Below are positions 25,379 through 38,115 of a stretch of 64,000 nt of DNA, in pieces (position 1 is the stretch's first letter; each line of letters opens with the position of its first letter). The notes below the pieces were generated by a model. That model was not told the DNA's origin, ran no database searches, and saw only the letters and a list, made by a program, of their open reading frames with translations. Both the position numbers and the translations under genes were made by a program. The DNA is from Phycomyces blakesleeanus NRRL 1555(-) (taxonomy: Eukaryota; Mucoromycota; Mucoromycetes; Mucorales; Phycomycetaceae), in assembly GCF_001638985.1 (NCBI RefSeq), contig NW_017265136.1:1012726-1076725 (forward strand), read 5' to 3'.

Positions 25379-26459
25379 ATAGGCTTTCGGTCTCAGGCTA
25401 ATGCAACAAGTGGTAGCTGCAGCCCTGTTCCTGGAACAACCAGCTCAATGCTCGCTGAAGATAATGATCTTTACCTGATGAACAATTCTTATGAATACAG
25501 AACATCTGGACACCGCAACAGCTATAGTAGTATTGGTTCATCTGGCCATGCCTATGGTTCCCATAACAACAACAACAATAATGGACTTGGTGTACCCGGA
25601 ATCTATTCTTCCGCTTCAGGACATCATGACTCACATTCGTACTCTACTCAGCACTATGGAACATCTGGTTTTGGAAACCGTAAATCGCATTATTATAGCA
25701 CCAAAAAGAGCAGACCAAACTCGCTGATAAACGATGGTGATAATGAGAGTGATAGTGGTGATTGCAATAGTGATTGCAATAATGAAAGCGATGAAAAGGA
25801 CTATATGACCACGTGCCATCAGAGTACTACAAATGAACCTGCCGACGACACAAAATCACTAGGGTCTGGCCAGATTGATTTTCCCAGCAGTCCACCTCCA
25901 GAGTCATCTGGATCAGGTTCAGGTTCACAGGTCAAGCTTACGCCGTACAGTCACACATCCTCATCATCAACAACAGTCAACAACCCTGGCAATGGCAATA
26001 ATGGCAATGTCAATGGGAGTGGCAGTACAACACCAACACCGCATATGTCAGGCAGCCATAATAGTGGATCTATTCAAACCACACCTTCGTTTTCATCTAC
26101 CTGGTCAGCATCGTTTGGATCCCTTAACCCAACAGGTTCAGAAGTTGTAAATTCAAAAGCCACACTGTCTTCAAATTCTGTACAAGGTAATATATGACTT
26201 TAGTTATTTTAAAGTAATAATTCATATATTTAAATATCTGTTTGTTTATTAAATAGGTAGGGCAGAAGGAGTGTTGCCTTATAGACAGCCATTTGATGGT
26301 AAGATTGGTTCAGAAGGAGGGGTAGGAGAAAAGACGGCGGTGGCGGGGATGGTCAAAGCGAACCGAAAGCAATCGATGAAAACGGATGACCATTTCAAGC
26401 CCAGCAAATCGTCAGCCGGGCGCAAGAGATTCAAGGGAGAAAAGGGAGAAAGAGTATAA
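23517..26459 (+). CDS. APSES-domain transcription factor (StuA/Efg1-like), five exons
   Basis: Exons 23517-24522, 24585-24717, 24800-25179, 25383-26186 and 26257-26459 join in phase to 841 aa. The APSES DNA-binding domain spans about residues 309-415 across three exons: [51 protein letters not shown] and [19 protein letters not shown]. Introns interrupt it at two points. These match the StuA/Efg1/Phd1/Sok2 family, which controls hyphal morphogenesis, sporulation and differentiation. The N-terminus is Ser/Thr/His/Ala-rich; the region after the domain has NQSQTQ-like Gln/Asn tracts and Ser/Gly stretches. The C-terminal end is basic ([16 protein letters not shown]), a likely nuclear localisation signal. 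Low-complexity flanks are normal for this family. Confidence 0.93.
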
Positions 26460-27410
26460 AAAGAAAAAAAAAATTAATTCCAAAATAAAAAATAAAAATA
26501 TTTATCATTATTATTATTATATATTGTACCTTTTTCTTCTTCTTCTTCCTTTTGATTTTAATTTAATTTAATTTGATTTGATTTAATTTAATTTATTATG
26601 TACATTTTCTTTTCTTTTAGAATATTCATATTAATATGTGTATTCTTTCTTTATATAAAATATCATTTTTTCTCACTTTCAAACATGATGCACAGAAATG
26701 AACTGGTTCGAATTGGATTGGTGGAGAGTTTGATTTGGTGGCGTGCCCTTTTCTTTTTCTTTTACCGTGGCGTGGTGAGACAGAATATTAAAGTAAAATA
26801 ATAATAAAAAAAAATAATAGAAAAAAAAAGCCACAGGGCTGGGCTTGGCAATACAAAAGCTAGATTTGGAGGAGAGAGGGGGGAGGGAGTAGAAACTCAA
26901 AGTGCCACAAAAAACAAAAAACAACAAAAAAAGGACATGGAGGCAATAACTGAAATTATTATTTAGATGCTAATAATAATAATAATAAAAGGTATTGGCT
27001 TCAATTTTGTTTCTTTCTTTCTTTCTCTTCTTTTAAAAAAACCCTTTTTCTCCTTTTCTCTCTTTCAAGCATAGTAGCAACAGAAACAAAACCTCGATTC
27101 TTTTGTTTCCCTCTTTCAAGTTTGGAAGCCCTTATTTTTTTATTTTATTTTTGGATATTAAAATCAACAGAAAAAAGAAGGAGTTTTTCTCTCTCTCTCT
27201 CTCTGTCCTTGGCCTTTTATTTTTATTTTCTGCAGGTAATTCCAATATTCATCTGCGTATCTATATTTATATAATATAAATATAAATATAAATATTCAGA
27301 AAAATAATCTTGGCTATTCCTTCTCTTCTTCTTCTCCTATCATCTCAATCTCTATAAAGCTATAAAAAATATACACACAAAATCTGTATGCCACATATAT
27401 ACATTTCACA
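26460..27410. other. Intergenic region between the two transcription factor genes
   Basis: No gene seen. It contains TTTAATT/TTTGATT runs at 26555-26595, a CT-rich leader-like stretch at 27000-27215 and TATAAAT repeats around 27275-27295. It probably contains the terminator of the APSES gene and the promoter of the zinc-finger gene. Confidence 0.5.
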
Positions 27411-28450
27411 ATGGACCAATCACCTTGTATGAAGCCTCAGCTTGTTTACACCACCAGCCCCAAAGAATCCAATCTTCCTTCACCCAAACATGATTCCTCG
27501 ATATCATCCCTTTTAAACAACCTAAACCCTAAGCAGGAAGAAGAACAGGACCATCACCACAATACCTTTCTACCAACCCCCGTCACCCCCGGAAGTGCTC
27601 AACCGCTAACAAAAGACCACTCAGAAGACGGAGGCCGAAATCCGTTTGGCTTCTTTTCCACCCAAAATTCCATGACAGCCCAATCAAAGCAATCAACACC
27701 CGAGAAGACGTTCACGTGTCCAGAGTGTAGCCAGACCTTCAGCCGCCCACACAATCTTAAATCACATCTCACCATCCACTCCGCCGAACGACCATACGAG
27801 GTAAATTTTTATTTACTTATTTATTTATTTGTTTATTTAATAATAATAAAAACGCGTGTAAAATCTATTGTGTAAAAACAGTGTAGTGTTTGTAGTCATC
27901 CATTCCGTAGACACCATGACCTCAAACGACATCAGAAACTACACACCGGAGAACGTCCACATGTTTGCCAAAACTGTAGGAGATCATTCGCTCGTCTCGA
28001 TGCCTTGAATAGACATCAAAGAGCCGAAGGTGGCACAGCATGTGGGGCAGTACATCAGCGCCGAGAACCATATCAACACCAAACCCAAGCACAAGCACAA
28101 GCACAAGCACAAGCACAAGCACAGGCACAATCACAGGCAAAGGCTCAATCACAGGCACAGGCACAAGCACAAGCACAGGTCCACATCCATCAGCATCAAC
28201 AACATCAGCAGCAGCAGCAGCAGCAACAACAACAACAACAACAACAACAACACCATCAACAGCAGCAACAGCAGCAACATCAACAACACCATCAACAACA
28301 TCAACAGCAACATCAACAACACCATCAACAACATCAACAGCAACATCAACAACACCATCAACAAAGTCAACAACAATTAGACTCATCCCACTTACCACAG
28401 TTACCACAGTTACCACAACCACAACCACAACCAACATTGCAACGGTATGG

Positions 28451-28513
<63 letters not shown>

Positions 28514-29966
28514 AGCAAAGGGTAATCAGCGTCACACAAGCGCCACGCCTACTTTGTTTGCACCCGCCCGTGGCGTCGCACCTCGGCGACCCGTCATTCC
28601 CCAATTGAACATCCCACTTACATCATCCCAACCTTATCCAAACCAATCTTATCCTCACCCACCCTCATCCAAACCCAAAGCCATATCCATATCCTCCTCT
28701 AACACCGCCACCGCCGCTGTCTCCGTTGCCGCCACCACCACCGCCACCACTTCATCATCATCTTCATCTTCTTCCTCTTCATCAACAAAAACATCATCTT
28801 CTTCATCTTCATCTTCACCGTCATTACTACTATTATCAAATATCAATCACAACATCCCAAATCCAGGCACCACTCTAATCAATAACGGAAATAAAAGTAC
28901 CGCTGCCAATAACAGCACCATCAATACAAATCACCACCTCTCATCAGTACAATCTCGGCTCAATAGTAATAGTAATAGTAATAGTAATAGTAGTAATAAG
29001 TTACCATCACCTGGTGCTTTGTCAAGTTTGCCAGTTTCCGAAAGCACAAATTTGGTGCCACTCTATTGCATGCGCAGCACAACGCCGACCCCGATACCTA
29101 CACCAACCCAAACACCGACGTTAATACCAACATTAATACCAACCCAAACACAAAATACCACTATTCATTCATCATCCTTGGCATCCGCACCACCACCACA
29201 ACCACAATCAGTAGCAGCAGCAGCAGTAGTAGAATCCTTGACGTCTCCATCTTCATCCTTTGTCACCATTAATAATAATAATAATAATAGCAACACTTTT
29301 AATAGTAGTATATCCCATCAATCATCTCCTCCCGGAACACCTGGAAATTCATCACCAGCAATATCATTATCATTATCATTATCATCATCATCACCACCAC
29401 CAGCATTATCATTATCAACAACAACAACAACAACAGCAGCAGCAGCAACAAAGGTGGTGGCGGTATCTTCTGGGATCACGACTCCTGGACTATCTTCAAC
29501 ACCTAATAACAACAATCCGAATAATATACCACGACTGGACTCGCCTTACAGCTGGCCGTTTCCTCCTAGTCCTCATCGGCACCATCCTTCGAGTGGAAAT
29601 TCTCCTTTACCGACAAACACACCCCAATGGGATCGACTTGAGCATGAGAATGCGATTCTCAAACAAGAGATTTCCCGCCAACAGAATGCTTCTGGGTCAG
29701 AAATTTCTACACTTAAACAGCGACTCTATGATCTCGAAGTCGAGGTAAGAAATATATATATATATATATATATTATAGATTGATATTAATATCAATCTCA
29801 ATAGAACAAGGTACTTCGCTCCTTGATTGTGGGAAATCAAGAAAGTTTGACAGAAAAGCGATCGCATTGTCAGATCAGTAGCAGCAGTGATGGTATCAAT
29901 AGCAATGGCTCACCAGATACTCCTATCAAGCATGAAGAAGAACACAAGAAAAAGAGATTTGCTTAA
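27411..29966 (+). CDS. C2H2 zinc-finger transcription factor with poly-Gln tracts, three exons
   Basis: Exons 27411-27800, 27882-29744 and 29805-29966 join in phase to 804 aa. Three tandem C2H2 fingers lie at about residues 100-185: FTCPECSQTFSRPHNLKSH, CSVCSHPFRRHHDLKRHQKL and CQNCRRSFARLDALNRHQ, with TGERP-type linkers. The third finger is followed by a cysteine, as in Crz1-like fungal factors, but no orthologue is assigned. Intron 1 falls exactly between fingers 1 and 2. A very long Gln/His/Ala tract follows, then poly-Thr, poly-Ala, poly-Ser and Pro/Thr-rich stretches. Near the C-terminus, LEHENAILKQEI and STLKQRLYDLEVENKVLRSL form a coiled coil continued across intron 2. A basic KKKR ends the protein. 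DNA-binding regulator is certain; targets are unknown. Confidence 0.88.
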
Positions 29967-30351
29967 TTATTTATTTATTTATTTTTACTTTTACCAATTA
30001 GAAACCAAAAAAGAAATTATATATACATATTACATTATACAACATATAATGGCATAATGCACGATAAATCACACTCATAAATTATAATGCACTACTGCAC
30101 TACTGCACTTTTCTAAAATACAATACAATACAATATACACATTTCAAAATCACAAACAGAAAAATAACAAGAACAAGAAAGTATTGTTATTAGTAAGATA
30201 CCTTTATATATAAAAATAAAAATAAAGAAAAAGAAAGAAAGACATATATAATTCCTTGGTTTGCTTCTAGACCTTTAGGTATTTATAATTGTACTCACTC
30301 ACAAAACTTTTTTCTATTAAGAAATCAATCAGTCAATTATCAACCAAAAAC

Positions 30352-30385
<34 letters not shown>

Positions 30386-30732
30386 TCTAAGGAGGTCCAA
30401 GGTAGGCAAGTGTATCAGAATAGATACAAAGGGGTAAAAAAATATTTATATAAAAGAGGGGTCAAGGGTCTGAAGGAAGAGGAGGGGATTTGGAAAGGAG
30501 ATTTAGAACAAGGTTAATATGAATTGTGGCTGATATGATTCTATTGTAAAGACACGAACAAGCAACAAGAAACATTAATAGTGATATTTAAGGCATACAA
30601 CTATAAATATAGCTATAATTTTATTTTTATTAATTAATTTTAATTAAATGTGGTGTATTACATGTTTTCTAATATCTGCAACAAAATGAAGAGCACATAG
30701 ATAGATATAAAGATGTATCTATAGATCTATAG
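29967..30732. other. Convergent intergenic region
   Basis: AT-rich 3' regions of two convergent genes. It contains a (TA)n tract at 30352-30374 and short tandem words (cactactgcac, aatacaatac) near 30090-30135. No gene seen. Confidence 0.5.
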
Positions 30733-33224
30733 TTATTCAAAGATTGGACAGCGCCATACATCCATTATGTCTTCGTCATCCAGTGGGTGTTGTGCATGGG
30801 TGCGGGCTGCTAACAGTCCATCTTTCACATAGGCAGGATCCCGCATCCCTGTCATCACAGTTCCGACTCGCGAATGGGCTAACAGAAACTCGAGTGCCTT
30901 GACTGACAATGGGGAGTGCGCCTCTGGGTGCTTCTTAAAAGAGGGGCACAATGCATCAAGTACTCGATCGAGTTCATTGTTCTTACGAAGAGTGTCAATG
31001 TAAGCATATGACACAATATCTTCTACCAGTCGATCAATAGCCTATCCAAACACCAAAAGCATGAAAATATATATAAAAAAAAAAATAGAGCAAGGACGGT
31101 TATAATGGTGTTTATCGTTTCAAACCAAATTCAAAAATCTATCAAGAAATACTACTTTTACTTCTAATGCTTATAATGATAGTAATATTAATAATAGACC
31201 ATTTGAGTTTTACCTGTCGATATTTGGCGGCCCACTCCTCAAATGCTGGCTGGAGAGATGCATCCTGGTCAGTTGCATATTCTTTGAGGGTGTCAAGATC
31301 CCTATCAACCGCAGGAGACACCTGAAGTTGAAGATAATGTTGGGTTGCAAAGTGGTTCTGGGCCAGGCGAGCAAGGTTCTCCGAAAGTACCTTTTTTTTT
31401 ATATATGTATATCTGTTTAGATTATGCTTTGTGCATTTGTGCATAAATGATCTAAACATTTAATCTTACCTGTCCCCAGACAAACTTGGCTACAAGACTC
31501 TCTTCTTCTAATGGCACTGCAGTACAAAACATTATCAATCGATCAACCGATTCTATAAACACAACAGTTGACTTACATTCAGACATGAGTTCAGACTCAA
31601 GTTCAGATACTTGTTGGAACGAATTGGTCATCTTTTCCATCATGTCATGCTCAGCTTACAACAACAACAAAAAAAAAGATAATAGTTTTGAGTTTGGTTG
31701 CTTGTTTAAATAAGAAATATTAAATGTGCTTGTTTACCTGATCCTGAGCTAAAGGGGTCGTGGTTTACTAGTGTTCGAATGTGTCCATTTGAAATAGAAT
31801 TCAATGGTCTGTTGGTCATCAGATGAATGCCATGTTCCTACAGTTCTATTTTAGATTATCAAAAAAAAGAAGAAGAAGATATTAATTAATACAAACATTT
31901 GCTATTTCAGCCACCGTGTGTTCTGGTGCGGACAGATGCTGAACTGAACTAGACACCACAGCCTCACGCTCATAGAGGTTAAATGGAACCTCAATCGCAA
32001 CAAGATTGTCGGGGCGCTTGCATGCCTTTATGATATCGTCGAGTGATACATGGTCTACTGCAGACGGCAGGGCCATTGTATTCGAACACACGCCATATCC
32101 TCCAATCACACCTGCTGCAACCAAGCCATCTAGGTATTCAAAGCTATTTCCCAAATCTCTGTAGAGTTGTTTACGACCATAAGGCTACATACACACACAA
32201 TGACAATGACAATGACAATAATAATAACAATTTTTAAATATACCGAATCTAAATAACATTTCTAGATCTTTCTTTTATTACCTTGTTCTTTGAAGACAAC
32301 ATACGTTCGGGTGCATTGATCATAAACACATCCAATCTGTCTGTCGAGAGTCTGTAAAGACTATTGGCCAACTGTTGTTCAAGCAACCGAGGCGATATAC
32401 CGTGATAGCTTTTTTCGTTGATCTGCACATAATCGTCTGGTCCAAGCTCACTAGTGTCTGTCTTGTTCATATATCCAGCCTTACTAACCAACGTTATATC
32501 CTAAATACATACATACATATATACATATATATTTATTTACAAGTATGTAGCAGACCAACAATACAATATAATACAACACAATATAAGATTCATTTTCTTG
32601 TCTGTCTGTCTGTCTGTCTGTTTGTCTTTGCTCACTTTACGATCTAATTGGCCCTTCATTCCCTGTAAGGTGTCTCCCACCAATTTCTCAGCAGCACCTA
32701 GATTACAAAACAATAATAAAATACAAAATACAAAATACAAAAAATATAAAATAAAGGCAAAATAAAAGATGATTTTATTAGGATTATGTACAATATAAAC
32801 AGTAATTTTAATTTTAATTCTACTTTTCTTTCGTCCACTAGCCCCAAGTAACCAAGTAACCAAGCAACCAAGTAACCAAGTAACCAACTGACTAATTGCT
32901 TGGTTAATTGATGATTTATAGTATTTATTGTATTCTTTGTATATATATATATATATGTGTGTGTGTCTATTGCTTTATATTTTCTCAATTTCTACCAAAC
33001 TTTTATTTACCATTCTCAAAGTTAGATCCCATGTCAACAATCGACACACCGCCCTTCAATGCTGCCTCAAGTGCCTCTCTGTGTTTGGGCTGAGAGACAC
33101 GGTAAGCACCAAAGCCAATGCGGGTAACATCTCGATTGAGTTTTGGGATCGTCGTTGTAGGAAGGCTAGTGGCATGGTAAGAACGACATGACTGAATCAA
33201 ACCACGAGAGAAACGGAATGTCAT
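30733..33224 (-). CDS. Mitochondrial-type aldo/keto reductase family protein, nine exons
   Basis: Minus-strand exons 33224-33011, 32697-32636, 32500-32282, 32184-31897, 31837-31738, 31654-31577, 31516-31470, 31390-31214 and 31041-30733 join in phase to 497 aa. The N-terminus (MTFRFSRGLIQSCRSYH) is Arg/Ser-rich and fits a mitochondrial presequence. TRIGFGAYRVS, LKGGVSIVDMGSNF, ITLVSKAGYM, YRLSTDRLDVFMI and VAAGVIGGYGVCSN follow the order of strands and helices of the aldo/keto reductase barrel. PLSVKALEFLLAHSRVGTV and MTGMRDPAYVKD match the C-terminal NADP-binding region. The catalytic tetrad looks altered: Asp (VDMG) and Lys (SKAG) are present, the Tyr position is Phe (SNFENG), and the His position is Asn (FMINAPE). 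It may be a non-catalytic relative or use a different chemistry. Confidence 0.8.
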
Positions 33225-34204
33225 TTGATCTAGGAACTTGTCAAAACACACAAAAAAAAAAAGAAAAAGTATATATATCTAATTTATATAGACAGAGAAT
33301 AATAAAACAACAACAACAGCAATATAGATTTGAATTAAAGCAACTGAGTTTGTAATATCCGTATTGTAGGATTTCTAAAGGATTTGAGGGGGTAAAAAGT
33401 GAAATAGGCTTTTTGTGCCTTGTAAAAATAAAAGTAAAAGTAGTTCATTTTAGATATATATATTTAAAAACGGAATTAATGCAAACAGACACACACACAC
33501 ACACACATATATATATACTACAAAAGGCAATTACAAGAAGTTCTTTTTATATTCATATACACAAGAGAGAAACCCTTTTCCTCATCTTCTTTGACGTATA
33601 TAGTTGACCCATTTATCCATTTATTGGCCTAATCTTTTGATATTTGAAATGCACAATAGCCCAATATATATGTATATACCCACACCTCATTAAACACTAG
33701 CAAAACCAAAGGGCGCAGAATAGTATCAAGCAACGTCCATTCTCCAACAATGATAGTTTTATTATGGTTAGTGTTTTGGTTATAATACCTGATTATGCTT
33801 GAATATCGGCCTTGTTGTCTTTCAAGTCATATTTGATTACTGATCAATCATTCACTCTGACTCACTGAATATACACACCTCCTTTCTTTCTTGGTCTCTT
33901 GTTGTGCGTGTGAGTGAGAGTGTGTTGATGGGCTTGTATCTATCAGAAAATCTATTAATCACCACAATTTTACCTCTTTTACTGCCATTACTGCCATTAC
34001 TGCTTACAGGCTTATCAAAGAACTGAAATTCGATAATATTTGTTATATAAGTATCGATCAAGAGATATATAAAATGAGGTTTGGGGAAGAGGGCAAGGGT
34101 GAGAGGCTAAGTAAGTAGAGTTTTTGTCCATCCTTTTTTTTTTAAAAAAATAAATAAATAAATATGATGCCATTCAAATATATGGTGATAATGATAGTTG
34201 GATG

Positions 34205-34235
<31 letters not shown>

Positions 34236-35384
34236 CTCTTACTATTACTGTTATTACTGTTATATGATATCAGCAGTCTATTTGTTGTTGTTGTTGTTGT
34301 TGCTTTTGTAAAACAGATGATTATGGGTTTGTGTACTTGTACCATCAATTTTCTCACGCGAGTGCTCGAACCCGCGCCTCCTTTGGTATTCTCTTTTAGG
34401 TAATATAATGTAACTTTCTTCTTTTCATCATATATATTAATACTTTTGAAAGGGTCTGCGCTGGTACCTCTTTATATACTTTTAATATTTTTTGATTAAA
34501 TATAAATATACTAACCAACTAACCAACTAACCAACCAGCCAAACAGAAGAAGAATAAGCAGAGAGAAGTATTTGATAATATATATATATATATTAATTTA
34601 TTTATTTAAAAATAAAACAAAAACAAAAAAAGTTAAACAAGTAGATAAAGAGATATGGGCCATACAGAGACATAGAGATTGATGGATTAAGAGATGATGC
34701 TGATTATTATTATTATTATTATTATTATTATCAATTTTTTTTTATTTATTTTTTGAAAAACCAAAAATCCCAAAAATTTAATTACCAAATAAAGAAGTAT
34801 CTTGCCTTGTTATATACAAAATAATATATTTATATATAAAAAAAAATTGTGTTGTGAATCTCAACACATTTACCGTCATTTTTCAAGCTTTACCCGACTC
34901 TGATAAATCTTGAGCTTGTCTGGGCTTTGATTCCCCCCGCCCTTTATGTCTATATGGTTCTTATGTACAGAAAACATAGTAATCTATAGGTAATGCGAGT
35001 TCATTCATATTGGTGTTATGATATCTAGTTAGAGGTAGTACCTTATATGATAATATAAATGGCTTTTTGAAACTTATTACAATCCAACCCAACCCAAATA
35101 AATTCAAATTTGTTTCGTAATTTGGTTCATCAATTAAAACCTGTCTATAATACCTACAGAAATTCCAACAGGTTGATTGAGCCCTTTCGCCTTTCCTTTT
35201 GTATTTTAATACTAAATATTTGATTTCATTTGCTATAATATATATATATATTATATCTTATATATAAATTATATATTAAGAAAGAAGTGTACGCGGAGTC
35301 GTAATGAGATTATCGATAACATCCAAATAAAGGAGATGCAAACAAAAATATAAAATAAAGTCTAAACAGTACAAGCAGTACAAA

Positions 35385-35455
35385 CAGGCAGACAGACAGA
35401 CAGGCAGGCAGGCAGACAGACAGACAGGCAGGAAGACAGACAGACAGGCAGCTGT
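35385..35455 (+). repeat. CAGA/CAGG microsatellite
   Basis: Imperfect tetranucleotide repeat of cagacagg units (about 16 units) lying 280-350 bp upstream of the enolase start. Confidence 0.8.
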
Positions 35456-35636
35456 TCAGACACTATTACTATTACTATTAAAAATAAAAAATAAAATAAA
35501 AAGTGACTGACTATGCACCAGTTTTGTCGGAAAATAATCCATCTCTTTTGTTTGTATAATTAATTAAAGTACAATACGATACAATACAATACGATATAGT
35601 ATAAAAATATATACAAAAGATATATTTGCTTTTGGC

Positions 35637-35644
35637 TATAAAAG
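35637..35644 (+). promoter_or_regulatory. TATA box of the enolase gene
   Basis: TATAAAAG lies 89 bp upstream of the enolase ATG and is followed by a pyrimidine-rich stretch (cttgtctttttttcttttc). This is the usual core promoter layout of highly expressed fungal glycolytic genes. Confidence 0.6.
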
Positions 35645-35732
35645 GATTGACGCATTTACCGACTCTTCTTGTCTTTTTTTCTTTTCTTCTTTTCTCCTAT
35701 TCATCTTTACTTTACTTAACTTTACTTACATC

Positions 35733-37287
35733 ATGGCTGTCACAAAGGTTCACGCTCGCCAGATTTTCGATTCCCGTGGTAACCCCACCGTTGAGGTCGA
35801 GTTGACCACCGGCAAGGGTGTCTTCCGCGCCGCCGTTCCCTCTGGTGCCTCTACTGGCATCCACGAGGCTCTCGAGCTCCGTGACAATGTCAAGGCTGAG
35901 TACATGGGCAAGGGTAAGTTCATTAATGCAATTCAATTCAATTTACAAACAAAAAAAAAATGAAAAAAAAGACGCGTCAAATTTGTACATATTTTCTAAA
36001 AATAAAATAAAAATTAAAGGTGTCCTCCAGGCTGTTGAGAACGTCAACAAGATCATCGCCCCCGCTCTGATTGAGGCCAACATCGATGTCGTTGACCAAA
36101 AGGCCATCGATGACTTCCTTTTGGAGCTCGACGGTACCAAGAACAAGAGCAAGTTGGGAGCCAACGCCATCTTGGGTGTATCTCTTGCTGCTGCCAAGGC
36201 TGGTGCCGGAGAGAAGAACGTTCCTCTGTACGTCCACCTTGCCGACCTTGCTGGCTCCAAGAAGCCCTTTGTCTTGCCCGTCCCTGCCTTTAACGTTATC
36301 AACGGTGGTTCCCATGCCGGTAACAAACTGGCCATGCAGGAGTTCATGATCTTGCCCACCGGTGCCAAGTCTTTCTCCGAGGCCATGAAGATCGGTTCCG
36401 AGGTCTACCACCATCTCAAGAATGTCATCAAGGCCAAGTACGGCCAGGATGCCACCAACGTCGGTGATGAGGGTGGATTTGCTCCCAACATCCAGGACAA
36501 CCAGGAAGGTCTCGATCTTTTGGTTGCTGCTATCGAGAAGGCTGGTTACACCGGCAAGGTCAAGATTGGCATGGACTGTGCTGCCTCTGAGTTCTACAAG
36601 GAGGGCAAGTACGACCTTGACTTCAAGAACCCCAACTCTGACCCTGCTGCCTACCTCACCGGCCACGAGTTGACTGACTTGTACAAGTCCTTTGCCGAGA
36701 AGTACCCCAGTAAGTATCGTTTTATTATTTTTTCTTCTGCTTAAAAAAAGAAGAAGAAGTATATTATATATTACTAGTGTGTGTGTGTGTAATATGGTGT
36801 GTGTGTATATATATGTACAATTTTATCTAACAAATTCTTTTTATCAGTCGTTTCCATTGAGGATGCTTTCGACCAGGATGACTGGGAGAACTGGTCCCAC
36901 TTGGAGGCTTCATCCGACTACCAGTTGGTTGGCGATGACTTGACTGTCACCAACCCTGAGCGCATCAAGACCGCTGTCGAGAAGAAGGCCTGCAACGCTC
37001 TCTTGTTGAAGGTCAACCAGATCGGTACTCTTACCGAGTCCATCCAGGCTGCCAAGGACTCCCAGGCCGCTGGCTGGGGTGTCATGGTCTCCCATCGTTC
37101 GGGTGAGACTGAGGATACCTTCATTGCTGATCTCGTCGTCGGTCTCCGCACCGGTCAGATCAAGACTGGTGCTCCTTGCCGTTCCGAGCGTTTGGCCAAG
37201 TACAACCAGCTTCTTCGCATCGAGGAAGAGTTGGGTGACTCTGCCATCTACGCTGGTGAGAACTTCCGCAAGGCTCACGACTTGTAA
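35733..37287 (+). CDS. ENO1: Enolase, three exons
   Basis: Exons 35733-35913, 36020-36709 and 36848-37287 give 436 aa, the standard enolase length. It converts 2-phosphoglycerate to phosphoenolpyruvate in glycolysis. [17 protein letters not shown] opens the protein. [15 protein letters not shown] is the mobile substrate loop. [64 protein letters not shown] and [16 protein letters not shown] carry the Mg-binding and catalytic residues (Glu of GDEGG, Lys of LLLKVNQ). Codons are strongly C/G-ending (gtc, aag, ctc), in contrast to AT-rich surroundings, consistent with very high expression. A TATA box sits 89 bp upstream. Confidence 0.98.
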
Positions 37288-38115
37288 ATAAAATAAATAT
37301 CTTCTTCTTTTTGTTTGTTGCTTTATATTTCTTTCTTTCTTTCTTTCTTTCTTTCTTTTCTATCTCTTTCACCCACAACCAACACAAACACAAACACAAA
37401 CTTTTATTTTCTTTAAAAAACAACAACAACAACAACAACAATAATAATAATAATAATAATATTAATGATTTCATTTTTCTGTCTATTCTCTTTTCTTTAT
37501 ATCTTGTTCATTTCACTCTCTCTCTTTTTTATTTGCATAATTGACTTGAATATGTGTTTCAATTTTTATTATTTTTTATTATTTTAAAAAAAAAATGGTT
37601 TCATTTTTTTTTGTTTTTATATTTATTTATTTATTTTTCTTAATAAAATTAAATATTTATAAAATACTTCTTCTTATTGATCAATGATACGCTTTATTAC
37701 TTGACTGAAAAGTAAGAGAAAAATGATATATTTTGTAGAATTTTCGCAAGATATATATATATATAAAACAAGGAAAGGAAAGGAAGGGAAAGGGGTATAT
37801 TTGAAAGAAAAAGGGTTTTTCAACAGATGTGTAATTTTGTAATTTTGTAATTTTGTAATTTTGTAATTTTGTTAGATCTTTTCTCTCTTTGGTATTTGGT
37901 ATTTGGTCTGACAAGATATCTAGAGGTTGTGCCTTTTGTTTTTTGTTTTTGTGAAAGCAAAGGTACGGTACGGTAAGGTAAGGTAAGACGGAGAATCGTG
38001 TGTGTGTATGGAAAAGAAAGAAAATAATTGGATTTGCTTGTTTGCTTGTTTGCTTTCTTTCTTTCTTTCGTTGACTGTGCGGTAGTGATTTATGTGTATA
38101 TATATATGTGTGATT
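37288..38115. other. Convergent intergenic region between enolase and ING gene
   Basis: Contains TTTC repeats (37330-37357), an AAC then AAT trinucleotide run (37421-37460), a T-run/A-run junction at about 37583 and five copies of tttgtaattttgtaa-type 9 bp repeats (37832-37873). No gene seen. Confidence 0.5.

Larger units (their letters stand above)
33225..35732. other. 2.5 kb intergenic region upstream of enolase
   Basis: No convincing gene. It contains an (AC)n run at 33488-33507, a CGTGTT run at 34207-34235, GTT repeats at 34280-34302, (TA)n at 34580-34592, TTA repeats at 34705-34730 and a CAGA/CAGG tetranucleotide array at 35390-35452. A small minus-strand frame at 33852-34061 has no supporting features. 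Confidence 0.5.

Noticed and set aside
27922..28604. Antisense frames of poly-Leu, poly-Val and poly-Cys
   Set aside because: Mirror of the CAA/CAG repeats in the C2H2 gene; no independent coding evidence.
33852..34061. Small minus-strand frame with NGSNGSKRGK
   Set aside because: No splice partners, family motif or start context; likely chance.
34340..34380. Possible tRNA 3' half (minus-strand ggttcgagcac)
   Set aside because: The T loop would have eight bases, there is no matching 5' acceptor sequence, and no A box was found.
35943..37278. Long antisense frames across enolase
   Set aside because: Caused by strong codon bias of the sense gene; no features of a separate protein.
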